From NCBI GenBank assembly GCA_023525915.1, contig CP026657.1:1550001-1614000 (forward strand): a stretch of 64,000 bases of DNA, read 5' to 3'. Position numbers and translations under genes: made by a program. The notes below the pieces were generated by a model that saw only the letters and a list, made by a program, of their open reading frames with translations, had not been told where the DNA came from and did no database searches. Positions 26,064 through 34,701 of this stretch are shown here, one piece after another. Every line of letters starts with the position of its first letter. Position 1 is the stretch's first letter. Source of the DNA: Acetispira formosa (nom. nud.) (lineage in GTDB: Bacteria; Desulfobacterota; Desulfarculia; Adiutricales; Adiutricaceae).

Positions 26064-26235
26064 AGCATTTCTAATTATGGCCGACGCCGCCGCATAAAGC
26101 CGGGGTCGAGCGTAGCGAGACGGAGCGTCAGCGACTGGTTTTGACGGAAAAATAGCAACTCGCGAAACAAAAACCACGCTTTTTGTGTAGCTACGAGCCG
26201 CAAGTTCAAGGGAAAAAGCCATAATTAGAATCGCT
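26064..26235. repeat. Palindromic MITE-like repeat, family P2, copy 2
   Basis: Ends AGCATTTCTAATTATGGC and GCCATAATTAGAATCGCT are inverted copies with two mismatches. The interior 26159-26200 matches 5685-5726 of copy 1 (CACGCTTTTTGTGTAGCTAC). 172 bp against 175 bp for copy 1. No clear target duplication. It ends 3 bp before the GTG of the next gene, so it replaces that gene's upstream region. Confidence 0.8.
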
Positions 26236-26238
26236 AAA

Positions 26239-27954
26239 GTGCCAAAAATTAGAATAGCCTCCTGGAAGGTGGAGAGTCCTCTTCTGGCTATCTTCCTGGT
26301 TCTGGCGGTGGTGGCTATGAGCGGGCTGGAATCGGCCTATGTTCAGGTCACCACCACCAATCAGGCCGCCACTGCCGACCTTCTGGGCAGTGTGCCGTTC
26401 CTCCTGCTTTTCAGCCTTGATCTTCTGGTGCCGCTGACGGTGGCGCTCCTTTCCAAGCGTTTTTTCATCCTCTATCTTCTGGCCCAGTGTTTTTTAAGCA
26501 GCATTCTGCTTCACTACACCATCTTTTTTTACAACACCCTGACCCTCTCCACCATTTATCACTCCATGCAGGGCGCGGCCTCTCTCGGTATCGACATCCT
26601 TGGGTTCACCCGCTGGGACATCATCATAACCCTTGGCTTTCTATTGATGCTGAAGTTGTTTCTGGTGCGGGTTTCCATGGTCCGCCGCCGGGGCATGCCC
26701 AGAATCTGGAAACTGCGGGGTGCGGTGGCTGTGGCCTGTATGATGGCCATCTGCTGTGTGGTGATTGCCATTTATGGCAAAACGGGCCTGACCCTGACCT
26801 GGGTGGAGCCCAAGGGGCACCGCCCGGCTGCGGAGCGGCGTCTGGAGGAGGGGGCGCGGGAGTCGGTTCGCACCATTGGGTATGTGGCCACCTGGCTGGG
26901 TGAGTTTTTCAGCGGCAACTATAAGGATACTACCCTGATCTACGCTGAAGCCCGCTGTTCCGATCCCGGCGGCGGCCTCTGCGTCACTGAGGGCGGCGCG
27001 GGGAAGTGGCTTGGCCTGCCGGTGCCGCCCCTGGGCGAAACCGTGGTTATGATTCAGGCTGAAAGCCTGGATTTCGCGGCCGTGGATCTCCGGGTCAACG
27101 GCCGGGTGGTCATGCCGTTTATGAACTATCTGGCCCACACTTCAATGCTGTTGAAGGTCTTTGCGCCGCATAAGGTAGGTTCGTGCAATTCCGATTATGA
27201 GATTCTAAATGGCCGGATAGCCGAGCAGAATGTGGTCTATTACACCTATATCAATGATTACCCGGACAGTGTAATTCATCTTTTAAATGAAAGTGGTTAT
27301 CATCCGGCTGTTTTTCATGGCCTGTCCGGCGGGCTTTTTAACTTGCGCAGCGCCTATGAGGCCCAGGGGTTCGAGCGGTTTCATTTTAAAGAGGAATTAT
27401 TGGCCGAAGGCTACAAACCGGGGCCATACATAATGGAACATGTAATGGATGAAGACTTGTTCAAGAACGCGGCCGATCACCTTTTGTCCGCCGACGGCCG
27501 CCGGGCCCAGTTTATCATCACCATGAGTTCGCATGTGCCTTTCATGAAGCCCCGGCCGGAATACAAGAGCGTCGGCGGAAAGTTCGCCCGCTATGTATCC
27601 TCACTGACCTATCTTGATCAGCAGTTGGCTGAATACTACGCCAGACTGCCGGAAGGAACCGTTATGATCATTTGGGGGGATCACGGCAGTGACGTGGTTT
27701 ACCCGCGTGGTTTTGAGCCTGGTGACCGGGAAGTGCCGTTTCTTGTCCACGTTAAAGGGGAAACGGGGTGGCTGAGTGAATTGCGGGCGGAGAAAGCGGC
27801 CAGGAATGCCAGTCTGTCGGCCACCAGCCGCGAACCGAGTTTAACGGCGGACGGCCGTACCCATAATCTCTGCCAACTGACTTTTTACCTGCGTTGTCTT
27901 TTCAGCCAGCGGCCGCATGATGATCGGAATGTGGCTGTGGCTGATAAGCCTTGA
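26239..27954 (+). CDS. LtaS-like phosphoglycerol/phosphoethanolamine transferase (sulfatase fold)
   Basis: 571 residues. Five hydrophobic segments in residues 15-185, then a periplasmic sulfatase-type domain (about 260-540) as in lipoteichoic acid synthase and related transferases. Landmarks: VVMIQAESLDF (metal-binding E), KVGSCNSDYEILNG at the nucleophile region, FIITMSSHVPF and MIIWGDHGSDV (metal-binding D-H). LtaS has a catalytic Thr in GKTSDSE; here Asn occupies that place with Ser-Cys just before, so activity or nucleophile identity is uncertain. GTG 26239 has no ribosome site because a P2 palindrome ends 3 bp upstream. The substrate could be a glycan or lipid head group at the outer surface. 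Confidence 0.78.
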   Translation: MPKIRIASWKVESPLLAIFLVLAVVAMSGLESAYVQVTTTNQAATADLLGSVPFLLLFSLDLLVPLTVALLSKRFFILYLLAQCFLSSILLHYTIFFYNTLTLSTIYHSMQGAASLGIDILGFTRWDIIITLGFLLMLKLFLVRVSMVRRRGMPRIWKLRGAVAVACMMAICCVVIAIYGKTGLTLTWVEPKGHRPAAERRLEEGARESVRTIGYVATWLGEFFSGNYKDTTLIYAEARCSDPGGGLCVTEGGAGKWLGLPVPPLGETVVMIQAESLDFAAVDLRVNGRVVMPFMNYLAHTSMLLKVFAPHKVGSCNSDYEILNGRIAEQNVVYYTYINDYPDSVIHLLNESGYHPAVFHGLSGGLFNLRSAYEAQGFERFHFKEELLAEGYKPGPYIMEHVMDEDLFKNAADHLLSADGRRAQFIITMSSHVPFMKPRPEYKSVGGKFARYVSSLTYLDQQLAEYYARLPEGTVMIIWGDHGSDVVYPRGFEPGDREVPFLVHVKGETGWLSELRAEKAARNASLSATSREPSLTADGRTHNLCQLTFYLRCLFSQRPHDDRNVAVADKP

Positions 27955-27955
27955 T

Positions 27956-28519
27956 TTATTTTTCAACCCGGAGTTTTTTATTCAGAAGGCGGATGGCCTC
28001 TTTGGTTTCCCAAGGTTTGTAGACTGAGATAGCGGTCAAAATGATAAAGAGCACCATGTGGCCGCTGACTGTGAATAATAGTTTGGTACGGATGGCCATA
28101 TAGGCGGGGTCATCGAGGGCGGCCAGTCCCAGGAAATAGGCTTTTTCGGCCAGTTCAGCGCCCCAGCCGCCCAGGAACATGAAGCCGCAGGCGATCATAT
28201 AGATAGTGGTGGCCCATTTGATGATGATCCATTTGTGGCGGAAGAAGCCGCGATGGGTGCAGAGTGAATAGGCCAGCCCGGTGAAGAAGGATCCGAAAGC
28301 GCCCAGATAGACCACCACATAAAGGCTGACGAAGCGTGTGCCGCGCATGATGCCAAAGAGTTCGCCGCCGCTTTCCGCACTTGAGCTTATATAATAGAGC
28401 AATAATTCACACAAAGCCCCGCCCACCCAGAAGCAGACGGCCAGAAGGTGTAATATTTTCAGTGCTTTCTGGGCATTGCCGGAAATGATCATAGTTTCTT
28501 TGTGGTCGGCTTTCGCCAT
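27956..28519 (-). CDS. Small integral membrane protein (DUF2269-like)
   Basis: 187 residues with four hydrophobic helices (ALKILHLLAVCFWVGGALCE, FVSLYVVVYLGAFGSFF, KWATTIYMIACGFMFLGG, LLFTVSGHMVLFIILTAIS). LHLLAVCFWVGG resembles the first helix of DUF2269/CopD-like proteins, in which His may bind haem or metal, but I would not go further. GGAGGAGAAA precedes the ATG. Convergent with the LtaS-like gene, one base apart. Confidence 0.75.
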   Translation of the reverse strand: MAKADHKETMIISGNAQKALKILHLLAVCFWVGGALCELLLYYISSSAESGGELFGIMRGTRFVSLYVVVYLGAFGSFFTGLAYSLCTHRGFFRHKWIIIKWATTIYMIACGFMFLGGWGAELAEKAYFLGLAALDDPAYMAIRTKLLFTVSGHMVLFIILTAISVYKPWETKEAIRLLNKKLRVEK

Positions 28520-28633
28520 TTTCTCCTCCAGACCCTATGAAGTGTTGGTTGCGGCGGGCGCGATTAATTATATGATACGGTTATTTGTCGGCTTTTACAA
28601 CTTTTTCCATTAAATATCAGCGGGGAGAGTTAA

Positions 28634-29464
28634 GGGGGGCGGCCCATGGCCGCGCGATTTAAAGGACTTGGCCTTATCGGCCAACCAAAGGGCTCCGCCC
28701 TCTGGACTCCGGCTGGGGGAGGGCCCACGCGGGCCCTACCCCAGACCCCACCCGCGCCAGGGGGCGGAGCCCCCTGGACCCCCAAGAGGTCTGGGTCAGA
28801 TTCAACTCTCTTTTTCCAGCATCGCCGCAACTCGCTTCGAGTACGAAGCTCAGACAAGCGGCGACGCTTCATACCGCTTCCGCTTTAACCGCTGTCGGCC
28901 GCTTCACATTGGGTTGTTACATTTTGCTATGGGCAGCTTCATTGAATGATTGCTGCTTCACGTATGTTCGGCTGGTTAATTTTTCCCCTCCAATAGTTTT
29001 TACAGCGCTGTAACAGTGAGACTTGGCCGTCTTTTTTTTAATGAGCAACTCATTGAAAAGCGATAGGTGGCGGAGAGACGGACTAACAGCACTGGAAAGG
29101 GCCTTTAAGGGGAAGCTGATTTAAGCCGAACATACGTGAACTACCACTCAGCCCATGAGGCCACCTATCGCAAACTGTAACGGTCCAACGTAAAACCACC
29201 TATAGCACCAGAAACCGACGCGGCATGAAGCGTCGCCGCTTGTCTGAGCTTCGTACTCGAAGCGAGTTGCGGCGATGCGGGAAAAAGAAAGTTGAATCTG
29301 ACCCTGACCTCTTGGGGGTCCAGGGGGCTCCGCCCCCCTGGCGCGGGTGGGGTCTGGGGCAGGGCCCGCGTGGGCCCTCCCCCAGCCGGAGTCCAGAGGG
29401 TGGAACCCTTTGGTTGGCCTGTCAGGCCAAGTCCTTTAAATCGCGCGGCCAAAGGCCGCATTCC
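28634..29464. repeat. ~830-bp giant palindromic element, copy B
   Basis: Same architecture as copy A (20320-21146): outer arms 28634-28880 and 29225-29464 in inverted orientation. The core holds CGTATGTTCGGC near 28962 and GCCGAACATACG near 29126. The asymmetric core segment CAGCTTCCCCTTAAAGGCCC occurs here on the minus strand but on the plus strand in copy A, so the two copies are inserted in opposite orientation. Non-coding. Lies between a minus-strand membrane protein gene and argG. Confidence 0.85.
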
Positions 29465-29581
29465 TTCTCTTCCTCCCGACCACAAAAAAACCTTGAATTT
29501 AAGGGCCGTGGCTGATACATTAATGAATCCGTCCACAGGATGGTTTAGGCAAAAGTGCTTACGCTCTTTAAATAAACCCGC

Positions 29582-29610
29582 CAGTCCGCGCCTACACCAA
29601 TAGGCGGACT
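29582..29610 (+). promoter_or_regulatory. Hairpin in the argG leader
   Basis: AGTCCGCGCCT and AGGCGGACT pair, with a two-base bulge, 75 bp before the argG start. The 219-bp leader (29465-29683) holds nothing else I can support; no known riboswitch consensus or clear ARG box is seen. Confidence 0.3.
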
Positions 29611-29683
29611 TTCAGGGCCTTATGATACATGTATGGTTGTCAACCAAATGAGCGGCCGTGGCTTGCGGCCGGTGGAGGATACT

Positions 29684-30898
29684 ATGTCTGGCAGTGGTAA
29701 AAAAGCGAAAAAAATCGTCCTGGCTTATTCCGGCGGCCTGGATACTTCCATCATTCTTAAATGGCTCCTGGAAGATTACGGGGCCGATGAAGTCATCGCC
29801 TTCACCGCCGATGTCGGCCAGAAGGAAGAACTCGACGGTTTAGAGGAAAAAGCCCATAATACCGGCGCCTCAAAACTCTTCATCGGTGATCTGAAAGAGG
29901 AATTCGTCCGTGATTTCGTCTTCCCGGCCATTAGGGCCAACGCCATCTATGAGGGGCAGTACCTTCTGGGCACCTCACTGGCCCGCCCGGTCATCGCCAA
30001 AAGAATGGTTGAAATCGCTCGCCAGGAAGGGGCCGACGCCGTGGCCCACGGCGCCACCGGCAAAGGCAACGATCAGGTGCGCTTCGAACTGACCACCATG
30101 GCCCTCGATAAAGACCTTATTACCATCGCCCCCTGGCGGCAGTGGAACCTCACTTCCCGCACCGATTTGATCAATTATGCGGAAAAACACGGCATTCCCA
30201 TACCCGTGACCAAGGCCAAACCCTATTCCACCGACCGTAACCTTCTTCACATCAGCTTTGAGGGCGGTATCCTGGAAGACCCCTGGAATGAGCCGGAGGA
30301 GGATATGTTCGTCCTCAGCGTCTCCCCGGAAAAAGCCCCGGATAAACCCACCTATATTGAGATAGAATTCGAAAAGGGCGATGCCGTGGCCGTAGACGGC
30401 AAACGCATGACCCCGGCTGAAATTCTCGACCACCTCAACGCCGTGGGCGGAGCCAACGGCATCGGCCGCATCGATCTGGTGGAAAGCCGGTATGTGGGCA
30501 TGAAGTGCCGCGGCGTTTATGAAACTCCGGGCGGCACTATCCTCCATATCGCCCACCGCAACATGGAAACCCTGACCCTGGACCGCGAAGTCATCAACCT
30601 TAAAGACAGCGTCATGCCCAAATATGCCGCCCTGGTTTACAACGGCTTCTGGTATTCCCCCGAACGCCGCGCCCTTCAGGCCATGATCGATGAAACCCAG
30701 GAATGCGTCGACGGCGTGGTGCGGATGAAACTTTATAAGGGCAATTGCAGCGTTGTGGGCCGCAAATCCCAACACTCGCTGTATCACGATGCTTTCGCCA
30801 CCTTTGAAACCGACAGCGTCTACGACCAGAGCGACGCCACCGGCTTCATCCACTGTCTGGGCCTGCGCCTGCGGATTGAAAGACTTCTGCGCGGCTAA
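29684..30898 (+). CDS. argG: Argininosuccinate synthase
   Basis: 404 residues from ATG 29684 (GGAGG at 29674-29678 decides it; an earlier start at 29633 in frame has no ribosome site). The ATP-pyrophosphatase P-loop [19 protein letters not shown] is at residue ~8, with [32 protein letters not shown] and [10 protein letters not shown]-like [12 protein letters not shown] later. Catalyses citrulline + aspartate + ATP to argininosuccinate in arginine synthesis. Other arg genes are not in the window. Confidence 0.96.
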   Translation: MSGSGKKAKKIVLAYSGGLDTSIILKWLLEDYGADEVIAFTADVGQKEELDGLEEKAHNTGASKLFIGDLKEEFVRDFVFPAIRANAIYEGQYLLGTSLARPVIAKRMVEIARQEGADAVAHGATGKGNDQVRFELTTMALDKDLITIAPWRQWNLTSRTDLINYAEKHGIPIPVTKAKPYSTDRNLLHISFEGGILEDPWNEPEEDMFVLSVSPEKAPDKPTYIEIEFEKGDAVAVDGKRMTPAEILDHLNAVGGANGIGRIDLVESRYVGMKCRGVYETPGGTILHIAHRNMETLTLDREVINLKDSVMPKYAALVYNGFWYSPERRALQAMIDETQECVDGVVRMKLYKGNCSVVGRKSQHSLYHDAFATFETDSVYDQSDATGFIHCLGLRLRIERLLRG

Positions 30899-30972
30899 TC
30901 AACAGAAATTCAAGCCGTGCCCCTGGAGACACGGCTTGGAGCAACTCCCGTCGGCCTTCGGAAGGGCTTCTG

Positions 30973-32061
30973 ATGACAACTCTCAAGAGCGCGTCCGGCG
31001 CTTGGAAATATCCGGCAACCTGCCTGTTGCTGCTGATGGTCTGGGGCTGCGGAGTCAAAACCTCACCTTACCCGGCCGATGCCATATTGCCCGGCCCGGT
31101 TTCCGGCCTCTCACAGTTCGTCACCGATCAGGGGGAACTGGTCCTCTCCTGGAACGCTCCCGCCAATAATATGGTCGGGCGGCCACTCCAGTCGCTGGGC
31201 GGCTTCGAAATAGAAATGTCCGATAATCCGGCCAATGAAATCTATTGCGAAACCTGTCCCCACCGCTATGAAAAAATCGACCTGGTTCCGGCCATGACGC
31301 CCCCTCCGGGCCTGATGGTGGCCCAGGGCCCCTATACCTGGCGCTACAAACTCACCTCCGGCCACGTCTATCGTTTTCGCGTCTTGAGTGTAGCCAAAAA
31401 CGGCGGCGTTCATCCCGGCTCGGCCGTCCCGGCCGTGGTCTGGTCCATCCCCGCGCCCGGCGCTCTGGCCGGTTTCGGAGCCTCCATGCGGGATAAGGCC
31501 GTTGAACTGCACTGGTCCCGGCCTTCGGCCGGCTACATGGCCGAGGTGGAAAAACGCGCCTCCGACGGCCAATGGAAGCCCCTGCCGGATTTCGACGGCG
31601 CTTCCGGCCGCTACGTCGACCTGAAAGTCGATTACGAAAACACCTATGTCTATCGCGGCCGCCTGACCAGCCAGAAGGGTGAAACCCGCACGGCCGGTCC
31701 CTGGTCGGATGATAGGGCTGTCAATGTTCTTGACGCCACTCCGCCCAACCCGCCGGGATATCTCGACGCGGCTCTGGCGGCAAATGGAGTCCGGCTCACC
31801 TGGGAGAGCCTGGCCTTTGATCCCGATCTGGCCGGTTATCGCGTCTATCGCCAACTGAGCGGTGAAGACGGCTTCACCCGCATCAGCGGGCCGCTCCTGA
31901 AAGCTAATACTTTCTTCGATCCGGTGCGGCTGACCCCGGATGCCACGGCCCGTTACCGCGTCACCTCCGTGGACGGCAGCCCCAGAGCCAACGAGAGCGG
32001 ACCTTCACCCACGGCCGATGTGCTGCTCGATCCCCCGGCCGAGGCGCCGCCGCGCCCTTAA
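30973..32061 (+). CDS. Fibronectin type III lipoprotein with LptM-like N-terminus
   Basis: 362 residues. Signal peptide with lipobox LLLMVWGCG (Cys at about residue 27), so a lipoprotein. The residues right after the Cys, CGVKTSPYPAD, resemble the CG-x-K-G-P-L-Y-x-P motif of the small LptM (YifL) lipoprotein that precedes lysA/dapF in many proteobacteria. Then two or three fibronectin type III-like domains (about 45-160, 165-255, 260-350) with LSWNAPANN, VELHWSRPSAG and VRLTWESLAFDPDLAGYRVY. Position immediately before lysA and dapF strengthens the LptM comparison. Role in the outer membrane or periplasm not known. Confidence 0.8.
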   Translation: MTTLKSASGAWKYPATCLLLLMVWGCGVKTSPYPADAILPGPVSGLSQFVTDQGELVLSWNAPANNMVGRPLQSLGGFEIEMSDNPANEIYCETCPHRYEKIDLVPAMTPPPGLMVAQGPYTWRYKLTSGHVYRFRVLSVAKNGGVHPGSAVPAVVWSIPAPGALAGFGASMRDKAVELHWSRPSAGYMAEVEKRASDGQWKPLPDFDGASGRYVDLKVDYENTYVYRGRLTSQKGETRTAGPWSDDRAVNVLDATPPNPPGYLDAALAANGVRLTWESLAFDPDLAGYRVYRQLSGEDGFTRISGPLLKANTFFDPVRLTPDATARYRVTSVDGSPRANESGPSPTADVLLDPPAEAPPRP

Positions 32062-32114
32062 AGGGGGCGGAAACTGGAAATCGGGCGCGAAACGACCTGT
32101 ATAAAGAAAGACTT

Positions 32115-33353
32115 ATGAGTTCCATCGAATATAAAAACGACATTTTAACTGTTGAAGGGGTGCCGCTCACCACTATCGCCAAAGAGATAGGTACACCGTC
32201 TTACGTCTATTCCAAGGCTGAATTCACCGGAAGCCTCAATGCATTCCAGGCCGCTTTCACCGGAACGTCTCACCTGGTCTGCTATTCAGTGAAGGTGAAC
32301 GCCAATCTGGCTTTGCTCCGACTGGCCGCCGAACGCGGAGTTGGGGCGGATATCGTTTCCGGCGGCGAACTTTTCAAGGCGCTCCGGGCCGGCATAAGCC
32401 CTGATAAAATCGTCTTTTCGGGCGTGGGCAAAAAGGCCGCTGAAATGCGCGAAGCCCTTGAGGCCAATATCCTCATGTTCAATGTGGAATCGGCCGAGGA
32501 AATGCGTCTCCTGGCCAGGGTGGCCGGGGAGATGAACCGCCGCACCAAAATATCACTGCGCATTAATCCTGATGTCGATCCCCGCACCCATCCTTACATC
32601 TCAACCGGCATGAAAGAGAACAAATTCGGACTCAGCCGTGAGGAAGCCCTCCCGGTCTTTGCTGAAGCCGCCCAGTCACCTCACCTGGAAGTGGTGGGCG
32701 TCGATTGCCACATCGGTTCCCAACTGACCGAAACCGAACCCTTCATTGAAGCGGCCGAACGCCTCAAAAAACTGGTTCTGGATCTGCGAGCCGCCGGGCA
32801 CGATATCCGCTATCTTGATTTGGGCGGCGGTCTGGGGATCCGCTATAAGGATGAAGCTCCGCCCAGCCCGGCTGATTACGCGTCCGGTCTGAAGAAGGTG
32901 CTGGGCGATGTGCCTGGCCTGACTATGGTCCTGGAGCCGGGCCGCTATCTGGTCGGCAACAGCGGCGTTTTACTGACGGAGGTTCTATATAACAAGGCCA
33001 ACGGCGACAAACATTTTGTCATAACCGACGTCGCCATGAACGACCTGATCCGCCCCAGCCTGTATGGGGCTTATCACGGGGTTCTGCCGGTCAAAAAAAC
33101 CGGTGAAACTCCGCTGACGGTGGATGTGGTCGGGCCTATCTGCGAATCCAGCGACTTTATGGCCAAAGACCACCCCCTTCAGCCTGTCGCCGGGGGAGAC
33201 CTTCTGGCGGTGATGAGCGCCGGAGCCTATGGCTTCACCATGAGCTCCAATTACAACGCCCGGCCCCGCGCCGCCGAGGTTCTGGTGGACGGCGGCCATT
33301 TCACTGTGGTCAAGCCGCGTGAAACTTATGAAGATCTGGTGCGCGGCGAATAA
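32115..33353 (+). CDS. lysA: Diaminopimelate decarboxylase
   Basis: 412 residues of the fold III PLP decarboxylase type: YSVKVNANLALLR (PLP Lys), VGVDCHIGSQLTE, YLDLGGGLGIRY (glycine-rich phosphate loop), LEPGRYLVGNSG, and the second-subunit GPICESSDFMA with catalytic Cys. Converts meso-diaminopimelate to lysine. The stop TAA adjoins palindrome P1 copy 2, which separates it from dapF. Confidence 0.96.
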   Translation: MSSIEYKNDILTVEGVPLTTIAKEIGTPSYVYSKAEFTGSLNAFQAAFTGTSHLVCYSVKVNANLALLRLAAERGVGADIVSGGELFKALRAGISPDKIVFSGVGKKAAEMREALEANILMFNVESAEEMRLLARVAGEMNRRTKISLRINPDVDPRTHPYISTGMKENKFGLSREEALPVFAEAAQSPHLEVVGVDCHIGSQLTETEPFIEAAERLKKLVLDLRAAGHDIRYLDLGGGLGIRYKDEAPPSPADYASGLKKVLGDVPGLTMVLEPGRYLVGNSGVLLTEVLYNKANGDKHFVITDVAMNDLIRPSLYGAYHGVLPVKKTGETPLTVDVVGPICESSDFMAKDHPLQPVAGGDLLAVMSAGAYGFTMSSNYNARPRAAEVLVDGGHFTVVKPRETYEDLVRGE

Positions 33354-33489
33354 GAGCCTGTTCGTAAATAAGGGATTTTGTTCCCTGGCTGGGCGCGAGT
33401 GTTTTTTAAGCGGAGCAATATATTAATATTTCGAGCATTAAAAAACGTGAACAACGACGACAGGGATTCACTATTTACGAACAGGTTCT
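33353..33489 (+). repeat. Palindromic MITE-like repeat, family P1, copy 2
   Basis: Ends AGAGCCTGTTCGTAAATA and TATTTACGAACAGGTTCT; same interior as copy 1 (GATTTTGTTCCCTGGCT, GTTTTTTAAGCGGAG). 137 bp. It begins on the last base of the lysA stop codon and could act as a terminator. No target duplication seen. Confidence 0.85.
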
Positions 33490-33642
33490 AAGCCGCGCAT
33501 CCGTTTAGGTATATTGGCCCGGCGGATAACCCGCCATTCCAGAAGAGTGTCCGGGGCCGCCTGAAGTCAGAGCCGCAAGGCTTGAATGTTCACGGACCGA
33601 AACCGCGGGATAACAAGCCCGCCCTCACGTTTGAGAGAGATT

Positions 33643-34476
33643 ATGGAAAAATTCGCCTTTTACAAATACAGTGGTCACGGCAATGATTTCGTGATTGTGG
33701 ACAACTGGGACGGTCTGGTTCCAGAAAAAGATATGGGCAAGATTGCCAAGCTTATGTGCCGCCCTAAATTCGGCATTGGCGCCGATGGCGCGGTTTTCAT
33801 CATTCCCGGACCGGACGAGGTGGATTTTGCCTGGCGTTTTTTCAATGCCGACGGCTCCGAGGCCGATATGTGCGGCAACGCCAGCCGCTGTGCGGCCCAT
33901 CTGGCCAACACCATCGGCATCGCCCCGGCTGAAATGTCCTTCAAGACCAAGGCTGGAATCGTGGAGGCGGAGGTCAATGACCGTCAGGTCAAGGTGCATC
34001 TCCCCAAGATCGGCCGTCCCGAAGGCGCGGCTCTGGTGGAAGTTGAGGGCGTGAGTCTGACTTATCACCGCCTGAATGTGGGTGTGCCCCACGCCGTGGC
34101 CTGGGTGGAGGATCTCGACAATCTCAATGTCTTCAAAGTTGGCCGTGCCGTGCGCCGCCACCCGGCTTTTGCGCCGGAGGGTTCCAACATCAATTTCGCC
34201 AAAGTGCTCGGCCCGGGCAAACTGGCTCTGCGCACCTATGAGCGCGGGGTGGAGGACGAGACGCTGGCCTGCGGCACCGGCGCGGTGGCCACGGCCATGC
34301 TGGCTGCCGCCCAGGGTCTGGTGACGGAGACCACCATCACCTGCCGCACCAAGGGCGGCGATGAGTTGACGGTAAGTTATGAAGGCCCGGCTGACGGCCC
34401 GGACAAGGTATTCATGGAAGGCAAGGTCCGCTACCTTTTCTCCGGCCAGGTAGAAGCCGACCTCTTCCTAAAGTAG
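33643..34476 (+). CDS. dapF: Diaminopimelate epimerase
   Basis: 277 residues from ATG 33643 (GAGAGA upstream; an in-frame ATG at 33586 adds non-conserved residues). FYKYSGHGNDFVIVDNW begins the fold. ADMCGNASRCAAHLAN and ETLACGTGAVATAMLA carry the two catalytic cysteines. Interconverts LL- and meso-diaminopimelate. Between lysA and dapA, separated from each by palindromic repeats. Confidence 0.96.
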   Translation: MEKFAFYKYSGHGNDFVIVDNWDGLVPEKDMGKIAKLMCRPKFGIGADGAVFIIPGPDEVDFAWRFFNADGSEADMCGNASRCAAHLANTIGIAPAEMSFKTKAGIVEAEVNDRQVKVHLPKIGRPEGAALVEVEGVSLTYHRLNVGVPHAVAWVEDLDNLNVFKVGRAVRRHPAFAPEGSNINFAKVLGPGKLALRTYERGVEDETLACGTGAVATAMLAAAQGLVTETTITCRTKGGDELTVSYEGPADGPDKVFMEGKVRYLFSGQVEADLFLK

Positions 34477-34504
34477 CCAGGGCGCCGGGCAGGGCCCGGA
34501 CCCC

Positions 34505-34667
34505 ATGTCTAGGTGGCCTTTTCCCGTAATAGTGAAGTACGGCGGCCATCATCGTATTAAGAGCGGTACCCCCTTGGCGGTGGCCGCATTACAGGCATGG
34601 GGACGGCGGTCTTAATACGATGATGGCCGCCGTAACTAACAATTACGGGAAGGTCTCACCTAGACAT
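34505..34667. repeat. 163-bp palindrome between dapF and dapA
   Basis: 34505-34562 and 34610-34667 are inverted copies with a few mismatches: ATGTCTAGGTG ... CGGCGGCCATCATCGTATTA at the left, mirrored at the right. Central ~45 bases contain shorter GC-rich pairings. Only one copy seen in the window. Lies 28 bp after dapF and 34 bp before dapA. Confidence 0.8.
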
Positions 34668-34701
34668 AGTCCAGTGCGGACCACGCACAAGAGGTTTTTA
34701 T

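Noticed and set aside
20320-29464. Several 80-120 codon open frames in the palindrome arms (Arg-rich start, then G-P-W-rich)
   Set aside because: They occur on both strands in all four arms and reflect GC-rich repeat sequence; no ribosome sites, no domain.
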